Source: Chrysemys picta bellii (Eukaryota; Chordata; Testudines; Emydidae). Taken from it: a DNA stretch of 64,000 nt. The position numbers and the translations under genes are program-made. The notes beneath the pieces were generated by a model. The model saw only the letters and a list, made by a program, of their open reading frames with translations, made no database searches and was not told the DNA's origin. The stretch's first letter is position 1, and the number at the start of each line of letters is the position of its first letter. Positions 28,901 to 44,400 of this stretch are shown here, in pieces. The stretch is from positions 222,049,894 to 222,113,893 of the forward strand of contig NC_088792.1 of NCBI RefSeq assembly GCF_011386835.1, written 5' to 3'.

Positions 28901-31900
28901 GCTGCATTGCCTTGGGCCCCTTCCTTACTACAGAGGAAAATGAACAGATTTTAAAGCCAGAAGGGAATGTGGTCATCTAATCTGACCTTCTGCAAAATGC
29001 AGACAAAAGAGCAGCATCCAATAATTTCTTCATGAAGCCCCTAACTTCTGTTTGAACTACAGAATATATTTTACAAAGATATCCAGTCTTGACTTCATGA
29101 CTGAAAGTGATTGAGAATCCAACTCATTCCCAGGTAAATTGTTCCAGTGGTTAAGCAGACTGTTAAAAGTGTTCCTTCTTTCTAATCTAAATTTGTCTTG
29201 CTTTAACTTCCAAACGTTGGATCTTATTATTCCTTTTTCAGCAATGTTAAAAAAAAACCATCTACTATCAGATCTCTTCCCCACATATATACTTGTAAAC
29301 CATGATCAAATTAGCTCTTAACCTTCTCTTAGATAAACTAAATAGATGGGGCTTCTTTAGTCACTCTCTGTAAGGCATATTTTCTAGATATCAAATCATT
29401 CTTGTAGTTCTTTTCTAAAACCTTTCCACATTGTCAACATCCTTTTTGAAGTGTGAACACCAAAACTGGACACTGTATCCTAGGAGTGGTCTCACTAATG
29501 CCACATACAGAGGTAATGCAGAAGGAAAAGCTCTATTTGGAAATCCAGCTTTCATATCAATGGTAAATTACAGGAGGCTGTCACGGATTACAGAATTTAG
29601 ATGTTACTTTTGCACCTCAGAACCAACCCTATACTTTAGGGTTCTTTTCAACAGTCAGGCTGAACCCTTAATTTTATTTACTACGTGTGCAAGAAAAAAT
29701 GCAAGTTACAAAACCAGCATTATTTAATCCCTTTCTTACATGAAGATGTTAGTGTTACAACATAAATTCTCAGCTGATTTGAAAAGATGTGACATTTGTC
29801 AGATCAGTTTCTCCAAATACAACCTTTGTATTGTATACAGAAAAATGCAAACAGATAAGAGAAGACTAGACATTTTTGGTCAACACTTAGCAGGAAGACA
29901 AGATGTCTGCACATAGACTAAATTTACCTGTAGTTTATTACAACAAGTGGTCAAGAGGTCAGATAATGGTAGTTCAGATTTTCTTCCAGTGGAGAACGTC
30001 AGGCTGTCTTCTTGTGACCACTGTTGAATAAGGCACTGAGGAGAGACCATGCTAGCAAAAGCCACTTCTTCCTTCTCCTATGGAGAAAGAATCCTGGAAT
30101 CCCTTTGGTAGCAAAAGATCATTGTGAAACCAAGGAGATAGTCTGATATTCTGATGTCTAGGCAATTTGAATGTCCTGGCTAACGTTTGTTCTTAGTTCT
30201 TCTACTGCAGTTGGCTAATGCTGATGCCATCTGTCTGGGAGTCTAGCCCAAAATGATCACTTGCAACATCACAACCTAGGAACTTTCTTAACAGTCTGGC
30301 TACTTGCTGAGTAAAGCTCTGTAGAAATGTTGTTTCCAAGCAAGGTGACTCAAGACTTCTTCACCGTTTGCCAACTATTTACCAGAAGAACTTATGATTA
30401 AGTGGGAAAGGTATGACTGTAATGCAATCAAGTCCACCTGGACTCCAGTACAAAAAACATTTACTACTTTCTTCACCTTTGGCTGTAACTTGAAGAACAA
30501 CTCTAAGTGGGTTCACTTTAGCCCAGATAACGCTATCTAAAGGCAGACCAGGATCATTGCAGCGCCTTTTTGTCAGGTTCATTTGGGACTTGACAATTAA
30601 AAAAATCTCCAATAAAATCCCTGCATGTCATGGCTTATAAGCGTGATCCTATCATAGACAATGAAATTTCCTTATGAGCAACTTGGTAACTCTGAGATCA
30701 AATTGCTTACATGGAAGGTTGTTTTCCTAGATGCAGTGATTACAGCTCAGAGTTAGTTAACTTCAAGCTCTAGTAACCAATCCATTTTATACCAAGTTAT
30801 ACAAGGATAAGGTAATGCCACAACTCTTCGAATTCCTATCCAAGATGGTATGATGTAATGCCGCCTCAAATGAAACTATTGTCCTCCGAATATTTTCCCC
30901 CTACTCCTGCGTTCCACTTCCAAGCTCTTCTCTTTATACTCAATGTTCCAAGGTCTTTGGGGTTTAACTTAAACAACATTAAAACATAAGAAGATCCCTT
31001 CAACTTTGTATTTAATTTGACACCAATTCCTTAAGTAATGATGTCAACAGAAAGATTGTGTCTATTCTGCTGATCATATTTTACATTTCTATGATCTGAC
31101 TGGCTTGAAGCTAGAAGAGCACATCAGAGTTCAATCCATGACAGAGCAACTTCTTTTGCATTCTTTCCTAGCCATCAACTCCCTTCAGAGGTTGGAGAGG
31201 ATTCTTTTGATGTGGTGTTTTATCTTCCACTTTTGATGTTCCTTTGTTCCAATTTGAGGCATTCCCCCATCCCCTTTTTTTTATTTTTATTTTAAGATTG
31301 GTTACTGTGGAGCCTTTGCATCCTGATAAAGGCAAGAAGTGACTGGGAGGTCCAATGATGGCAGTTAAGACATACCAGAGCAGAAGTAGCTCACGCTTCT
31401 ACTACTTCTGCCACCCTTTTGGACCACAAAACCTTAAAGAGCTTGGAATATTCCTCTCTCATATGCTAGGGAATTCAGAACCAGAAGTGTGAATCCTGAA
31501 GTCTAGTATTTTCACAAAAACTGAGTAGTAGGGTAAGCAATTTTCCATTTCTGGGGGCTGGTATCTAAATGGAAGCAGCAAGAGAGGTCATAATAAAAAC
31601 CTTGAACTACAATTTATGAGGCCAAAGGGGTGCTATTAGAGTATCTGTACTTTTTCCAGTCTGATATTTTGCACTGCAGTGGAGATTAAAGGATTCAGTA
31701 AAGACAGAACAGAGAAGATCCATTCAGCCAAAATTAAGAAAGGTCCACTACGTCCTGATTTGTGTGTCTAGAAAAGAGTAGTTTTCATGCTCTCTTTGGA
31801 AGCAAAAATAAGTCTGTAAAGCTAAATTATACCAGGCTATTTGAAAGTTTCAGTTTATGGTGCAGAGCTAAGCACATTAAACGCAGAATATGCCAATATT

Positions 31901-34900
31901 TCTTAAACTGCCAACTTCCTACAAGATAACCTCTGACACCATGTACAAAAATACGACTGTTATTCCTAGCACAGGAGATGGACAAACCCAGGTTAATGTT
32001 CTGCATGCTGAGCAATTATTGAAGGCAACATCACTTAATTCCTCCAGAAATTCAGAGAGGCTCTCCAGAAACACAAGCTAGTGCTGGATGCTTTAACAGA
32101 ACCTCTATTTAAATTACCTCACTCTGACTTTCCTCAGTGATTACCTCAGTTCAATAAATCTGAGCCTCACATGCTGTCAATGGAGCTGATGACGGGATAA
32201 GGTGTTGTGTTACCAAGAACTGGAATTCACTGCTAAAACTAACTGTTTTCCATAGTTTTCAATGGATTGGCCTTCCATTCTATTGCCCCTACTAATCCCG
32301 TTCACCTGAAGGAAAAAAGTATATCACATATTGTTTGCGTAGAGAGCTCTTCAAACTTACCTCAAAAGAACAAAAGTTTTCAGGAAAGCCTGGGCTCTTT
32401 TCGTCCTCTACCATCCTGCGGTAAAAGGAAACAAGTCATCAAAGTCCTCTATTGCCAGGTGGCTGAAATTCTGTTTAAAGGACTTCAAAGGTTTCAACAT
32501 CCTAAATCCATCTCAGTCCACCAAACCAGGTCGGTCTTCACCTTATGATTGAAGTCATACACATGTAAGGTGGCTACTTCGTCTTCAGTCCATATTTACA
32601 GTAAATTGGACAGAGGCTGCCTTGCTTCTTTTGCTTGCTCAGACGTTGCTTTCAGTAGACTACACACAGTAGCATCCCTAATTCACATAACTCAGTCTAA
32701 AATTTCAGCAGTGTTACATAGCTCTGTCAATCACTACTTTAGATTTCACTGCTGTTTCTAAACCAGACAATAAATAAAGCAAACAACTATGAGAAATTTC
32801 AATTTATCTTGCAATTTCTCTTCTCTTGAATACCCCTCTACCCCGATATAATGCTGTCCTTGGGAGTCAAAAAACCTTACCGCATTATAGGTGAAACCGC
32901 GTTATATCGAACTGGCTTTGATCCGCCGGAGCGCACAGCCCCTCCCACGCGGAGCGATGCTTTACCGGTTATATCCAAATTCGTGTTATATCGGGGTAGA
33001 AGTGTAATTACATTCATTTTTCTTAACTAATCTTAAATTACTTTGGGTGATTATGTTCTGTATGATGTTTTCTATATGCAGTAGAGGACCATTAGTATAT
33101 CCGTGCAACTTATTGATTTCATTCTCATATCACAGGCTTGGAAGTATTTACTGGCTGATATCTAAGATGCAAAGAACCAAGTCTTATCTCAGTGACTGAC
33201 AGGTCTGGTTCTGCCTTCTAAGCTACACAGCTGAGGAAAACAGCATAGTATGAATAGTGACTCTTGCTAATACTATTCATATATCATGTAAGAACAAGTT
33301 TATCTAGCACATACCATGCCAGCTGACGCTTACAGTTGTCAAAACACAGAACTCAACAGTAACAAAATTAAATGATCCTTGCATCATGTCCTTAATGTCA
33401 CTAGCCTCTGGCTCTAATGGACTGTCAAGGGGAGGGATGCCGAGCAGGAAGTCATCAACTGAAAAAATCCTGACACTGGACATGGTGTATGCAAATTTAC
33501 GTATGAAAAGGAAACACCTACTAGTCAATTTACAATTATAATGGAGTACAAGAGAAAGCTACAAAGCCATTTCAGTGAAGCCTTTTAGCGGCTGGTCTAA
33601 TAGTTCCATACATTTCCAACTACAAAGGAGGAGCATCAGATTGAAGTGAATGAACAAGTTCTCCTCCTCTTGTCCCACCAAACTAGGAATGTAGCCAAAT
33701 AAGCATACTATGGATTGTGCCCCAGATCTAGTCACAAAGCATAAACATCAATTTATGGATGTGTTTGGACACAACTTTCTTAGACAGAGCTAAGAGCTCA
33801 CCCAGCAATTCAACCAATAATTCAGCCACAGACAGAATGAATGGTAATAGAAACTTGGCCAGCCAAATATTCATAAGATTTTAAGAATGTCTTTTTTTTT
33901 TTATAGTCTTTTCAAGAGGGTCTATAACAGTGGCTTTCTAGTGACTGGAAAGGGAAGGTTTCCTAGAGCAGAGATTACTATGTCGACTTTAGAAGCCTGA
34001 GTATTGTCTTAATATTAGTGAGCTTTTATAGCTGAGCCAAAAGAATAAATGATATGAGTTCGGTTACCCAGACATTATGTGGACAAATGAAACACCTGGG
34101 GGGAGGGATAGCTCAGTGATTTGAGCACTGGTCTGCTAAACCCAGGGTTGAGTTCAATCCTTGAGGGGGCCATTTAGGGAACTGCGGTAAAAATCTGTCT
34201 GGGGATTGGTCCTGCTTTGAGCAGGGGGTTGGACTAGATGATCTCCCGAGGTCCCTTACAACCCTGGTATTCTATGAGTCTTCCTCAGAAGGGGAAGTTG
34301 CCCTAAATTGACAGCTTGTTTATTTTGGATATAGTGGTAGTATCTTGACATACGAAATGCAAATCTGCTAATAAGGGCAGTCCAGAGGAGTATGAATCTT
34401 CTGGTGGTCCTTCAGTCAAAGATTAAACCTCATTTCCAATATCTGAGGAGGATTACCAGCGTGAGAGTAAAAGGGGTTTATGGTTCTTGTTTCTAAAGTA
34501 GATCCGCACAGTCAGACTTTATTATTCTTTCTTCACTGGAATAAAAAGAACAACCTGGGTAATGGCTTGAGACTTGTGACATATCTGTTCAACCCAGAAA
34601 AGGAAGGCTAAATCAGAGGCCTGCCTTACCTCTAGTCTCCACAAAAGCATTTGCAATTTCCAAAAGCAAAGAATAGCCCCAAACCGAATGGTGAGAGGCA
34701 ACAGCACAGGTGAGTTTAGGCTGAGTGGAAGTAGATCACTTAATTAGTTTTAGTAAACTAATCTGATCCTTGAAATCAAATTAAATAAACCAGTAAAAGC
34801 TTTACCTTAAGCAAAGACTATGCCTAGCGTAATCTACTAATCAGAGAGCTAAAACCCAGTTGAAGTATGGAGGTAGAAGACCAGTTGCAGATTAGTCTGG

Positions 34901-35433
34901 GTTAGCAATATCTCATTCACTGCACAGAGTGTATGACTGCTTGCCTTGTGGTCAAGCAGCATATGGATGCAACTGGTGCAAACAGTTTATGTCCCTCAGA
35001 GGCCACATACTTAACCTTGAAGCCAGAGCTGCTGAATTGGAGCAGAGAGAATTATTTATAGAGTTGGCAAATCGGGTCATTGTAGAGTGAGCCCATCTCA
35101 GAACTTTAATTAAAGGGGAACCTGACTTTTGGTACATAAACTAAATAAAGTTTTAAAAGACTGTTTAGACTAAAAGTTGGAGGAGAGATGATAGACGTCA
35201 AGGATAACTAAGTTGGACAAAGATATCTGCTAGAAATGTCAGTAATACAAAAATACAGGTACAGGGACAAGTTAAGATCACAGAAGCAATTTCTGTTAAA
35301 CTTGCAAATTGTTAAGCTAAGGAGTTTAACAAGATTGGATAGTTTAGATACAATAAATCCTGCATCTTGGCAGGGGGTTAGACTAGATGACCCTCGCAGT
35401 CCCTTCTAACCCTATGATTCTATGAGACCCAAG

Positions 35434-35471
<38 letters not shown>

Positions 35472-38400
35472 AAGAAAGAAAGAAAGAGTGTATATACAAA
35501 TCAGAGAAGCGTAAAAAACTAAAGCCCAGCAATAAAACAGTACCGTGACATAACAAGCATTACTGAACATTGTGTAATCACAAAAAACAATGGGATGCTG
35601 AACATGTGGCTATAAACTATACATGAAGGACTTGGGTTAAAGGGGTAGAAAAGCAGTGCTAGCTCTGGACTAAAAGATTCCACAGAATCTACTGAAACTG
35701 ATCTTCGCTATGAATCCATATTAATACAAATCATAAGAATACAAATATTCTAGTAGGCTTATACTACTGGCCTCCAGTTCAGAAAAAAAGATATTTATGA
35801 AAGTAGCATGCTGGAGTTGGTTCAAGTAGTAATTACATTTGAGCCACAAAGTGACAATGACTCGCATATAATTAAGCTTAATATGCTTGAGGAAAGAAAG
35901 GTACCAAAAATTAGTGCAGTGACACTGAAATGTAAATAGGAGGGTTATATTTAAAAAAGTGGGAAGACTAGTTGACATAAGGTGTTTAGACTTTTTAAAA
36001 GCCTTTGACAATATGCTTCAAAAGAAACTAAATAATCATGGTGTGAAATGCAAAGTATTGTCATGAATCAGAGCCTGGCTACAAGACTGACATAAGAACG
36101 TAAGAATGGCCGTATTGGGTCAGACCAAAGGTCCATCTAGCCCAGTATCCTGTCTACCGACAGTGGCCAATGAACGAATAAATGGTCAGTTTTCATCATG
36201 GCCAGAGATTAACAGTGAGGTGCCACATGGTTCTTTCAAATGCATTTATCAATGATCTGGAAGGTGGAAAAATTTGCAGCTGACTCAAAATTTAATCCAT
36301 GTTGCAACTTAGCTGAATGGGCAACAATTACAGATAAAATTCAGTGTTGATAAATGCAAAGTAATGCACATTAAAGGGAATATTTTGAACTACTCATGCA
36401 CCTTACTGGATTTTAAATTAACTGTACAAACAGGAAAGAGACCTGGGCATCACTGTAGTTAACTCAATGAAGACCTCTGCTCAACGTATGGCAGTAGTCA
36501 AACGCAGTCAATGTTAGGACAGAAGGAATGAAATGGAAAACATTAAAAATTTGTCATAAATCTATGGTATACACTTATCTAGTATGGGGTATTCTGTTCT
36601 GGTCAGGCCAACGCAAAAAGGGTATAGTAGAAGAGAGAAGGTTCAGAGATGGGGCATATGAAAGATTAGGGGCATGGAAAGACACTCTTATCAAGAGAGA
36701 CTGGAAGTATGTACCATAAAGAAGAGATAAACAAGAAGGGCCATGATGGAGATATACAAAATGATGACTGGTACCAAAGAAGGAAAACTGGAAACTTCTA
36801 TTCATTTGATCTCATAATACAAAAAACCAAGGAGACATTCAATGAAATACAAATATGGAAAATGCAAAATGGATGAAGTGAAACTTTTTCCTTGAACATG
36901 CAAGTATATTGTGGAATTGACTACCACAATATCAATGAAGCTAAAAGCTTAGGAGGATTCAAAATGTTGACATTTATAAAGGATAACAAGGAGTACCCAG
37001 AATTAATATAAATACTTAAAAATTAGACAAGTTTTAGAAGAGACATAAAACTCTCATTACTCAGGACAACAAACAATCTCTATTGGCATTTAGGATAAAA
37101 CTTCTCTTAGTTTTCCCAAAACTAATTGCAGGGTTTTCTTGCACCTCTCTCGTTAGCATCTGGTTCTGACCACTGTTGGTGACAGGATACCAAATCAGAC
37201 ATTAGTTTGATCCAGGACGCCAGTTCCTATGATAGTGGTAATATCATATCCCTTACAGAAACATATTCCCTTGCTCTTCCAGATGTTTCTGTTCTCCTGG
37301 CACAGACTAAGAAGGTTCTATATTAAAAACTGGTGATCAAGCAGCCACACTTGAACAGACCCTGTTAGCAGTCACATAGTACTGCTCTGCAGGTGTCGTC
37401 TTCCTGGTTATTTGGTTAATCTGTTTATATCTCATTCTGATTTTGAACAATTATTTCAGATAGCTCAGTAAACAGGTTTAAGTGAAGCAGAATGAGAATT
37501 GGATGGGAAAAAGGAAAGGAAATGCTAGGGAGCCTCTATATCAAAATCTCAGATACAAATTCGTAGGCATTGTGGGCTAGCAAGGGGTTGGACACCAGGT
37601 AATTTTCAAAGTAACATTATCAAAAGAAAAACAAACAATTATTAAAATTGATAATTGGGAGAAAGAGTTAATTAGATGGATTTATTAACTGCTTCTCACA
37701 AAACTAGTTCAGGAAAACCAAATCAAAATATTGAATTACTGATTATGGTTATTAATGAAAATGCACTCATGAGGTAATCCACATAAAATTTACCAAGGAC
37801 TCTTTTTCCTATACATTAAGGTATGCCCATAAAATAAACAACTGAATTTGATCCTGAAATAAACAAAATGTTTAAGTAATTAAAAATGACAAAAGGAACT
37901 AACAATTAAACCAAGAATTATGCAAATGAGTTAAGTATATAAAAAGAAAGGTACATAAAATGAGTGATGCGATGTAGCAATATTTTAAAGCAACATCTTA
38001 ACTAAACATGAAATTCTAAAATACAAAGCAAGGTTGGTTAATTATATTGACTTGACTAGTACCATAAAATTGAGTGTAAAATTCAAAAAGCTATGTGCAT
38101 CAACCACAATGATTTCACTTAATTTCTTAGGACATTAACAGCATCAACAGGTTAATAAGCAGCTAAGCATTATTAACATAATTCAACAGCTAAACTTAAA
38201 GAGAAACAGTATCACACAACCAAGTATAACATCAGTTTAACTAATTTACAACAACTAGAATTCAACTTGACATCAAAACTTTTAAACTAACGAATGAATT
38301 AGGATGAAACTAGATAGGTCGTATATGGCAATGTAATTGAAAGTAGCATCAACTTAAAAGCTAGCAAAACCATTATTACGTCTCTTACTTCTGTCTTAAG

Positions 38401-41400
38401 GAAATAGTATTCTGAGGACTAAACATGATTGTTAGGGAAAATCCACAGTCATATGGCCACTACAGCTCCAAAATAAGCAGTATTCAGGTAACACACTTCA
38501 GCCAAGAGTGTGTCCTATGACAACATGGAAAGCAAAGATAATAACCACATACATTGTGACTGTTACAATAATAATACAGGGTGAATAAACTAGCTTTGGG
38601 TTTGGTGGAGTTAGACAATTTTACAACTGTGAGAGTTCAGTTTTATCATATTGGTTAATCAAATTACTTTCTGAAGTTGAACCAAGCAGGCTTAGGGAAC
38701 AGTCTAGAGAATCGATAGGCAGACAGTGTATGGCAAGGAGATACTGGTGTCTGAGTTAATTAGCAAAAGAAAGAGAGCTCTCTGAGGGCACATCTACACT
38801 GCAAAAAAAACCAAACACACAACACATCACAGTAGCAAGTCTCAGAGGTCAGGTCAATTGACCCAGGCACATGCTATGGGGCTAAAAACAGCAGCGTAGA
38901 TGTTCTACTTGGGCTGGAGCCCAGGCTCTGAGACCCATCTGATCGCCTTTCAGACCCTGGCTCCAACTCAAGCAGCAATGTCTACACAGCTCAGTGGTTT
39001 GAGCATTGGCCAGCTAAACCCAGGGTTGTGAGTTTAATCCTTGAGGGGGCCACTTAGGGATCTGGGGCAAAATCAGTACTTGGTCCTGCTAGTGAAGGCA
39101 GGGGGCTGGACTTGATGACCTTTCAGGGTCCCTTCCAGTTCTAGGAGATAGGATATCTCCATTAATTTATTTATTTTATTTTAGCCCCATTGCGTTTGCC
39201 TTGCAAGCCCACGTTAGTTGACCTGAGCTCTGAGACTCGCTACCATAAGGCTTTTTTATTTGTTTGTTTATTTATTTTTGCAGCATGGATGTAACCTGAG
39301 AGATTAATGCAGGTAATGGACATCCACCAATGGGGAAGTCGTGTAACAGAAATATCAAGAAGTACATTGCTTTTGGTATTTGAAATAGACAAAAGGTAAA
39401 ACAGTAACTATTTAAGTTACCACAAGAAGTATGGAGATAAGGCTAGATTGGCATGCACCGTATTAACACATTACGTAACTCTAGTTAGAAACACACGACA
39501 CAATTAAAGTTAGTGTAAAAATATTCTAAAGTTTATAACACTCAAATAAAGGCAGAAGGGAGATTTTGAAATTACTCACTCACAGTGTAATGTTACAAGA
39601 CAAAGGGATCGGAGGACGCTTCTCTCATATGAAGGTAATTCTCACACATACAAAGACATCACAGTTGTGGGGGGTAAATGTGTAGGATATAGAGAAGAAA
39701 ATAGGGGGTGTTTAAATCAAAGTAATTTAAAATCACCAATTTCAATCATGATTTAAATCAGCAAGCAGGAAACCTTGATTTAAATAACTGGTTTCAACTG
39801 TGTTTTGTGTTTGTAAATTTTAATTTTTTTCCTAAAGAAAGATCAATTCTCATTGTTGGTAACCATTAAAACATGTTGATTTGCATATACATATAGCCTT
39901 TCCACTAAATTTGGTGCTTCTTTTTATTAACTAGGAGGATACATTATAGCTATACACATTTATTTAAGCAGTTATACAGCTTAACCTACATGTAATCAGC
40001 TTCTTAATTTTTTACATTTTTTATTTTAGAAAATGTCAAAAGAGGCATTTATTGTTTACTAGCTTATTTTTTACTTTTGATTTTTGTCAAGCTCTATATA
40101 GATGGAAATTCAATTTAAATTAAAAATGCATAAAAACAACATTTTAATTTTCTTTTTAAAGAAAAAATTATCTTAAATGTGCTGGAGACATAAGAAAAAA
40201 CATTTATCAAAACATATTTTGCATTTAAAACTGATTAAACCAAAATATTATCTGTAATCAGTGAATTGAACTAATTATTTCTGGTCACCATGTCCTTCAA
40301 GATTTTAGAACTAAATGGATCTCACCTTGATCACCTAGTTTTTATTCACAGATTTGAAAGTGGGGGGAAGGGGGGGAGAGACACACACAAACTTTCTTGG
40401 CTTTTCAATTCCCAATGGGTTTCTGCACTTTGAGTGACCTAGTCACTGAAATGAACTAATTGAATAACCTGAAATTAAGAAAATATTCTCTCTGCACTTG
40501 CAGAAAAGGCTATTGCTGTAAAAAAAAAAAAAAAAATTAGCACTTAAACTCTGGCTCCAGATGCTTAGCCAATGACTTCCAGCAGTTCAGTGGTTTGATT
40601 TTCCGTAATTAGAAGCAAATATGTACTGCTGTTTATCTGGTATTTAATTTAAATGATTTTAACAGATAACAAGTTTAGGCCTTAACACAAGTTGTCAATT
40701 TCAAATTGAATTAAAAATTCAATTTAAACAAAAAAAATCTGATTTTTTTTAAATAATTGATTTTTATACACCCTTGCATAGCAGAACAGTGATTTAAGAA
40801 AGTTGCTAGTTTTGAGTCGCCTTTGAAGTTAGATACTGAGTTTAAACAAGACAACATAACAAAGTTTAACCATCAAATACTGAATTTTCACAGAGATCTA
40901 ACATATAGTATAGTTCCAGATGTTTAAACGTACAGTTATGATCTCAAGACTAGTTCTTTAAGCAACAGCAAAAAGCTTTAGTAAGCTGGTAACTGTTAGA
41001 TCGTCCCTAAGACACAAAAATGCAAATATTATTTCCCCCTGATTACAGTGCTCTGTAGATAAAGACCAAATGAGTGACAAGTAACAAGTAGTTAATTACA
41101 AGACATTAGGTTTAAACCATGTAACTCAGTCCACTTATGATTCTTAGGAAAAGATTTCAAATATTAAGGCTGCTAAAGGCTTTATTTCTTTCTTACTTCT
41201 AGGATAATCTTTCTTGGTATTTAGTTTGAATCAGGATATCTAAAGTTTATTAATCTGAAATTTCAAAGAATCCAGAACAATGGTCTGGATTTATAGAACA
41301 CGAATCTGAACTACACGGGAGTTCAAGATTCTAGAAAGGCAGTATTTTTGCTCTTCACGGCCAAATTCCGGCTTTCCTCGAAGCAAAGAAATTCCCTGGA

Positions 41401-44400
41401 ATCTAAACAAATTCTGACTTTTAAATCTTCCTATGCTTTAGAGCGAAGTGGGATTTATCTCACCCTTCAGTTGTCCAGGAAGTCTTATGGTGGAGGTGAT
41501 TTCTTCTTGGCATCTTTGATCTTCAGGAAGGGACTCTCTTTCTTAAGGCTGCTTATATTTGGGGACTTCGGACCTTTACGCTTTGAAAATCCAGGTTGCT
41601 GTCCATAAAGGACTTCTAGTTAAAGAAACCCTCTCTTGGGAGAGCAAAGTCACTGAACACTTCTTACATGAATAGGAGGGTTCTTCTTGGATCAAGATCA
41701 GGATGCCTCAGCATTCGGAACCTCAGGACCTGCACTGGATCTCTCAGGTGAAGAGAGCTGCCTCTCAGAGGGGAGAGAACAGTGAACTGATATTTCGTAA
41801 CACTTTTCATACGGTTATTCTTCCCATTGTATTGAGGGGCTTGGTCTACCCCTAAAGTATGTGTTTGGCAATTTCCCACTGGCCTTTTTAAATTTTGGTG
41901 AGGTATTTCCTTTTATTTAAGCTTGGTAGAATTCTATTTTTTATATACATATAACTTTGGCAGATAAGATCAGTGTTTACTTTTAAGCATTTTTCTATTT
42001 TTATCTGTTTACATTTTCACATTTTCAGAAAGTTATTCAAATCAGACTAGGGTGGAGTCAGACAATTATGTAAGGACAGAAGATGTTGAGATTCAAAAAG
42101 TTAAAGCTTTATAACTTTAACTTAACACACAAAATTGTATATCATTATCACATGTCAAAAATAAATATCCTTAAACTCTAGTAAGTTTTCAGGCAGCATT
42201 TCTTTTACTTTGCCTCTATGTAAATTCTGATCATCATGAATAGTAGTATGTTTTCAGTTTGTGTGTATGGTGAAATCGACATTTACCAAAAATAATTTAA
42301 TCCTTCCAAGCCTACTTTTATTGCAAGTTACATATTCATTAACTGGAAAATTTAAGTGTCATGGCAAGTTTCCTATCCATTCAGTATTCAAACTTCAGAG
42401 AAGTCCATCTTTCCAATGATATGCAGCCTCTCCTTGGAATTCTTTAATTTCTTATTTAGCATTGTTAATAAATGAAGAGAAATACATTCTGAAAGTTCGC
42501 AAAATTACTAACTTACAAACGTATAAATGCACAAGCGGTATCCTACCAAAATTCCATTTTAAAATTTAAACCATATAGTTATCCTGTTAATGCATGCCTT
42601 TACTGTTTTTCTCATCCTCCTATTGTTTATGGTATCCTAATGTTGTGTCTCGTCAAATTATATACTGTGTGTTCTAGAGCAGGCATTATCCTATTCTGTT
42701 TGTACAATGGGCTCAACAATAATAGATGCCCATAGGTGATGCTTGAATAGAAGTAATAAATATCACTACCACCCGCACCCCACCCCAGTTTAAACTGTTC
42801 CTTGAAACCACTGTTTATCATTGGTAACAGGCGAGAATGTTTTCAGACATATGCTATAAATCATATTGCATTAGGAAAATGGCATGTCATATGAAATATG
42901 ACCTGCAAACTATTACAAACACAGCATGGGAACATGATTTCCACATTCCCCAAATAATTAGTATGGGGAAAATACTTCCAAATAAATACTTGATCCTGGG
43001 TGTGGAATGCAGCAGCAGTCACAACTCTCCCACCATACCAATATCAGGGGATTGTACAGTGACTAGTAACATTTCCACTCTCCCCACGCCCCACCCCCAT
43101 TTGTTCTTGAATTCCTCTTTATGTTGCTTCAAAACAGACACCATGAAAAAGTACTCTGAAGAGTACAAGGTTACAGAATCCTTCTTCACAATCTCTCTGA
43201 GGGCTGTAATATCATGCAGCAGAGTCACCATGATTTTATTATACTTATGATCTTCCAATCACAGAGCGAATTATAGGATTTTCCCAAGAGACAAATCTTG
43301 CTGATGTGTTTCGTGAGCTGTCCAATACACAAGCCTATAATATCCAAAGACAAACTATAGGACAAAATTAACTGTGGAGAAGGGGTTTATTCATTTCCCC
43401 TTTAATAATAATAATACCTAGCTCTTATATAGTGCTTTTCATCCCTAGATCTCAAAGCAGTTTACAAAGAAGATATTATCTTCATAGTATACATGGTGAA
43501 ACTGAGGCACTGGGCAGTGAAATGACTTGCCCTAGGTCATCCACAAGGCCAGTGACAGAGCTGGAAATACAAGACCCAGATTCTAAGTCCCAGCACAGTG
43601 CTCTCTATAAATTCTAAACTTTTTTTATCTGGAATAATTTGAGGAAGAATTCCTTGCATTTTATGGATATGCTTCAGATAAGTAACCACACCATTTTACC
43701 CCTTTATTGCTGACTCACAGAAGACTGCCACGAAAAGGCACACAGCACAGGCTCATCCTTCTGGGATCCTTAGTATAGGTGATCAGGACCCAAAAGAGGC
43801 ATTCTGAAATATGTGATTTCCTACAAGATAGTTACTGTTGGCAAGTATTTTAACACTTCTGAATAAGGTAGTGCAGTAAATAAAAAATTGCACACACTGT
43901 CACAGGTTATTAGTATCTCCTTCAGATTAAAGAAAAATTAATCTGTCTGATTTTTATTAAAATTATAATCACATTTATTTTCTATACTCAACCCAGCAGA
44001 CTCTCACAATGTAAGGCTCTGTCCAGAAGAAACAGAGCCTTAAGCAACACACATTAACTATGTAGTGTGGTCCATAATCAAAGCTAAAAACAGAAACCAC
44101 AGCTCCAGACTGGAACTCAAACAACTGCTTATAGAGGGGAGGAAACTTGGAGGAAGAGGGATGGGGAACTCAGCTCTCCACCTGCTACTCCATATCCTGG
44201 GTCCAGTTCCCTCTGGCGTAAGGCAAGGACATGAAGACATCGTAATTACTACAGTCCTTGATCTTATTACCCCCCTTACACATTGCCAATCAAAGTGGGG
44301 AAGAAAGTTGTATGGATGTCAGTCTGGTTGTCTCCATAAGTATTCAAATATCTTATATAGCCCTTATCGTATTACTTGAGCACTTTACAATTCATAAATT

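Noticed and set aside
34104..34165. tRNA gene
   Set aside because: A- and B-box-like motifs are present, but the head is diverged and joined to a SINE body with a CR1-like tail.
41348..41608. 86-codon plus-strand frame with a protein-like look
   Set aside because: No homology recognised, no splice context and no supporting neighbour.
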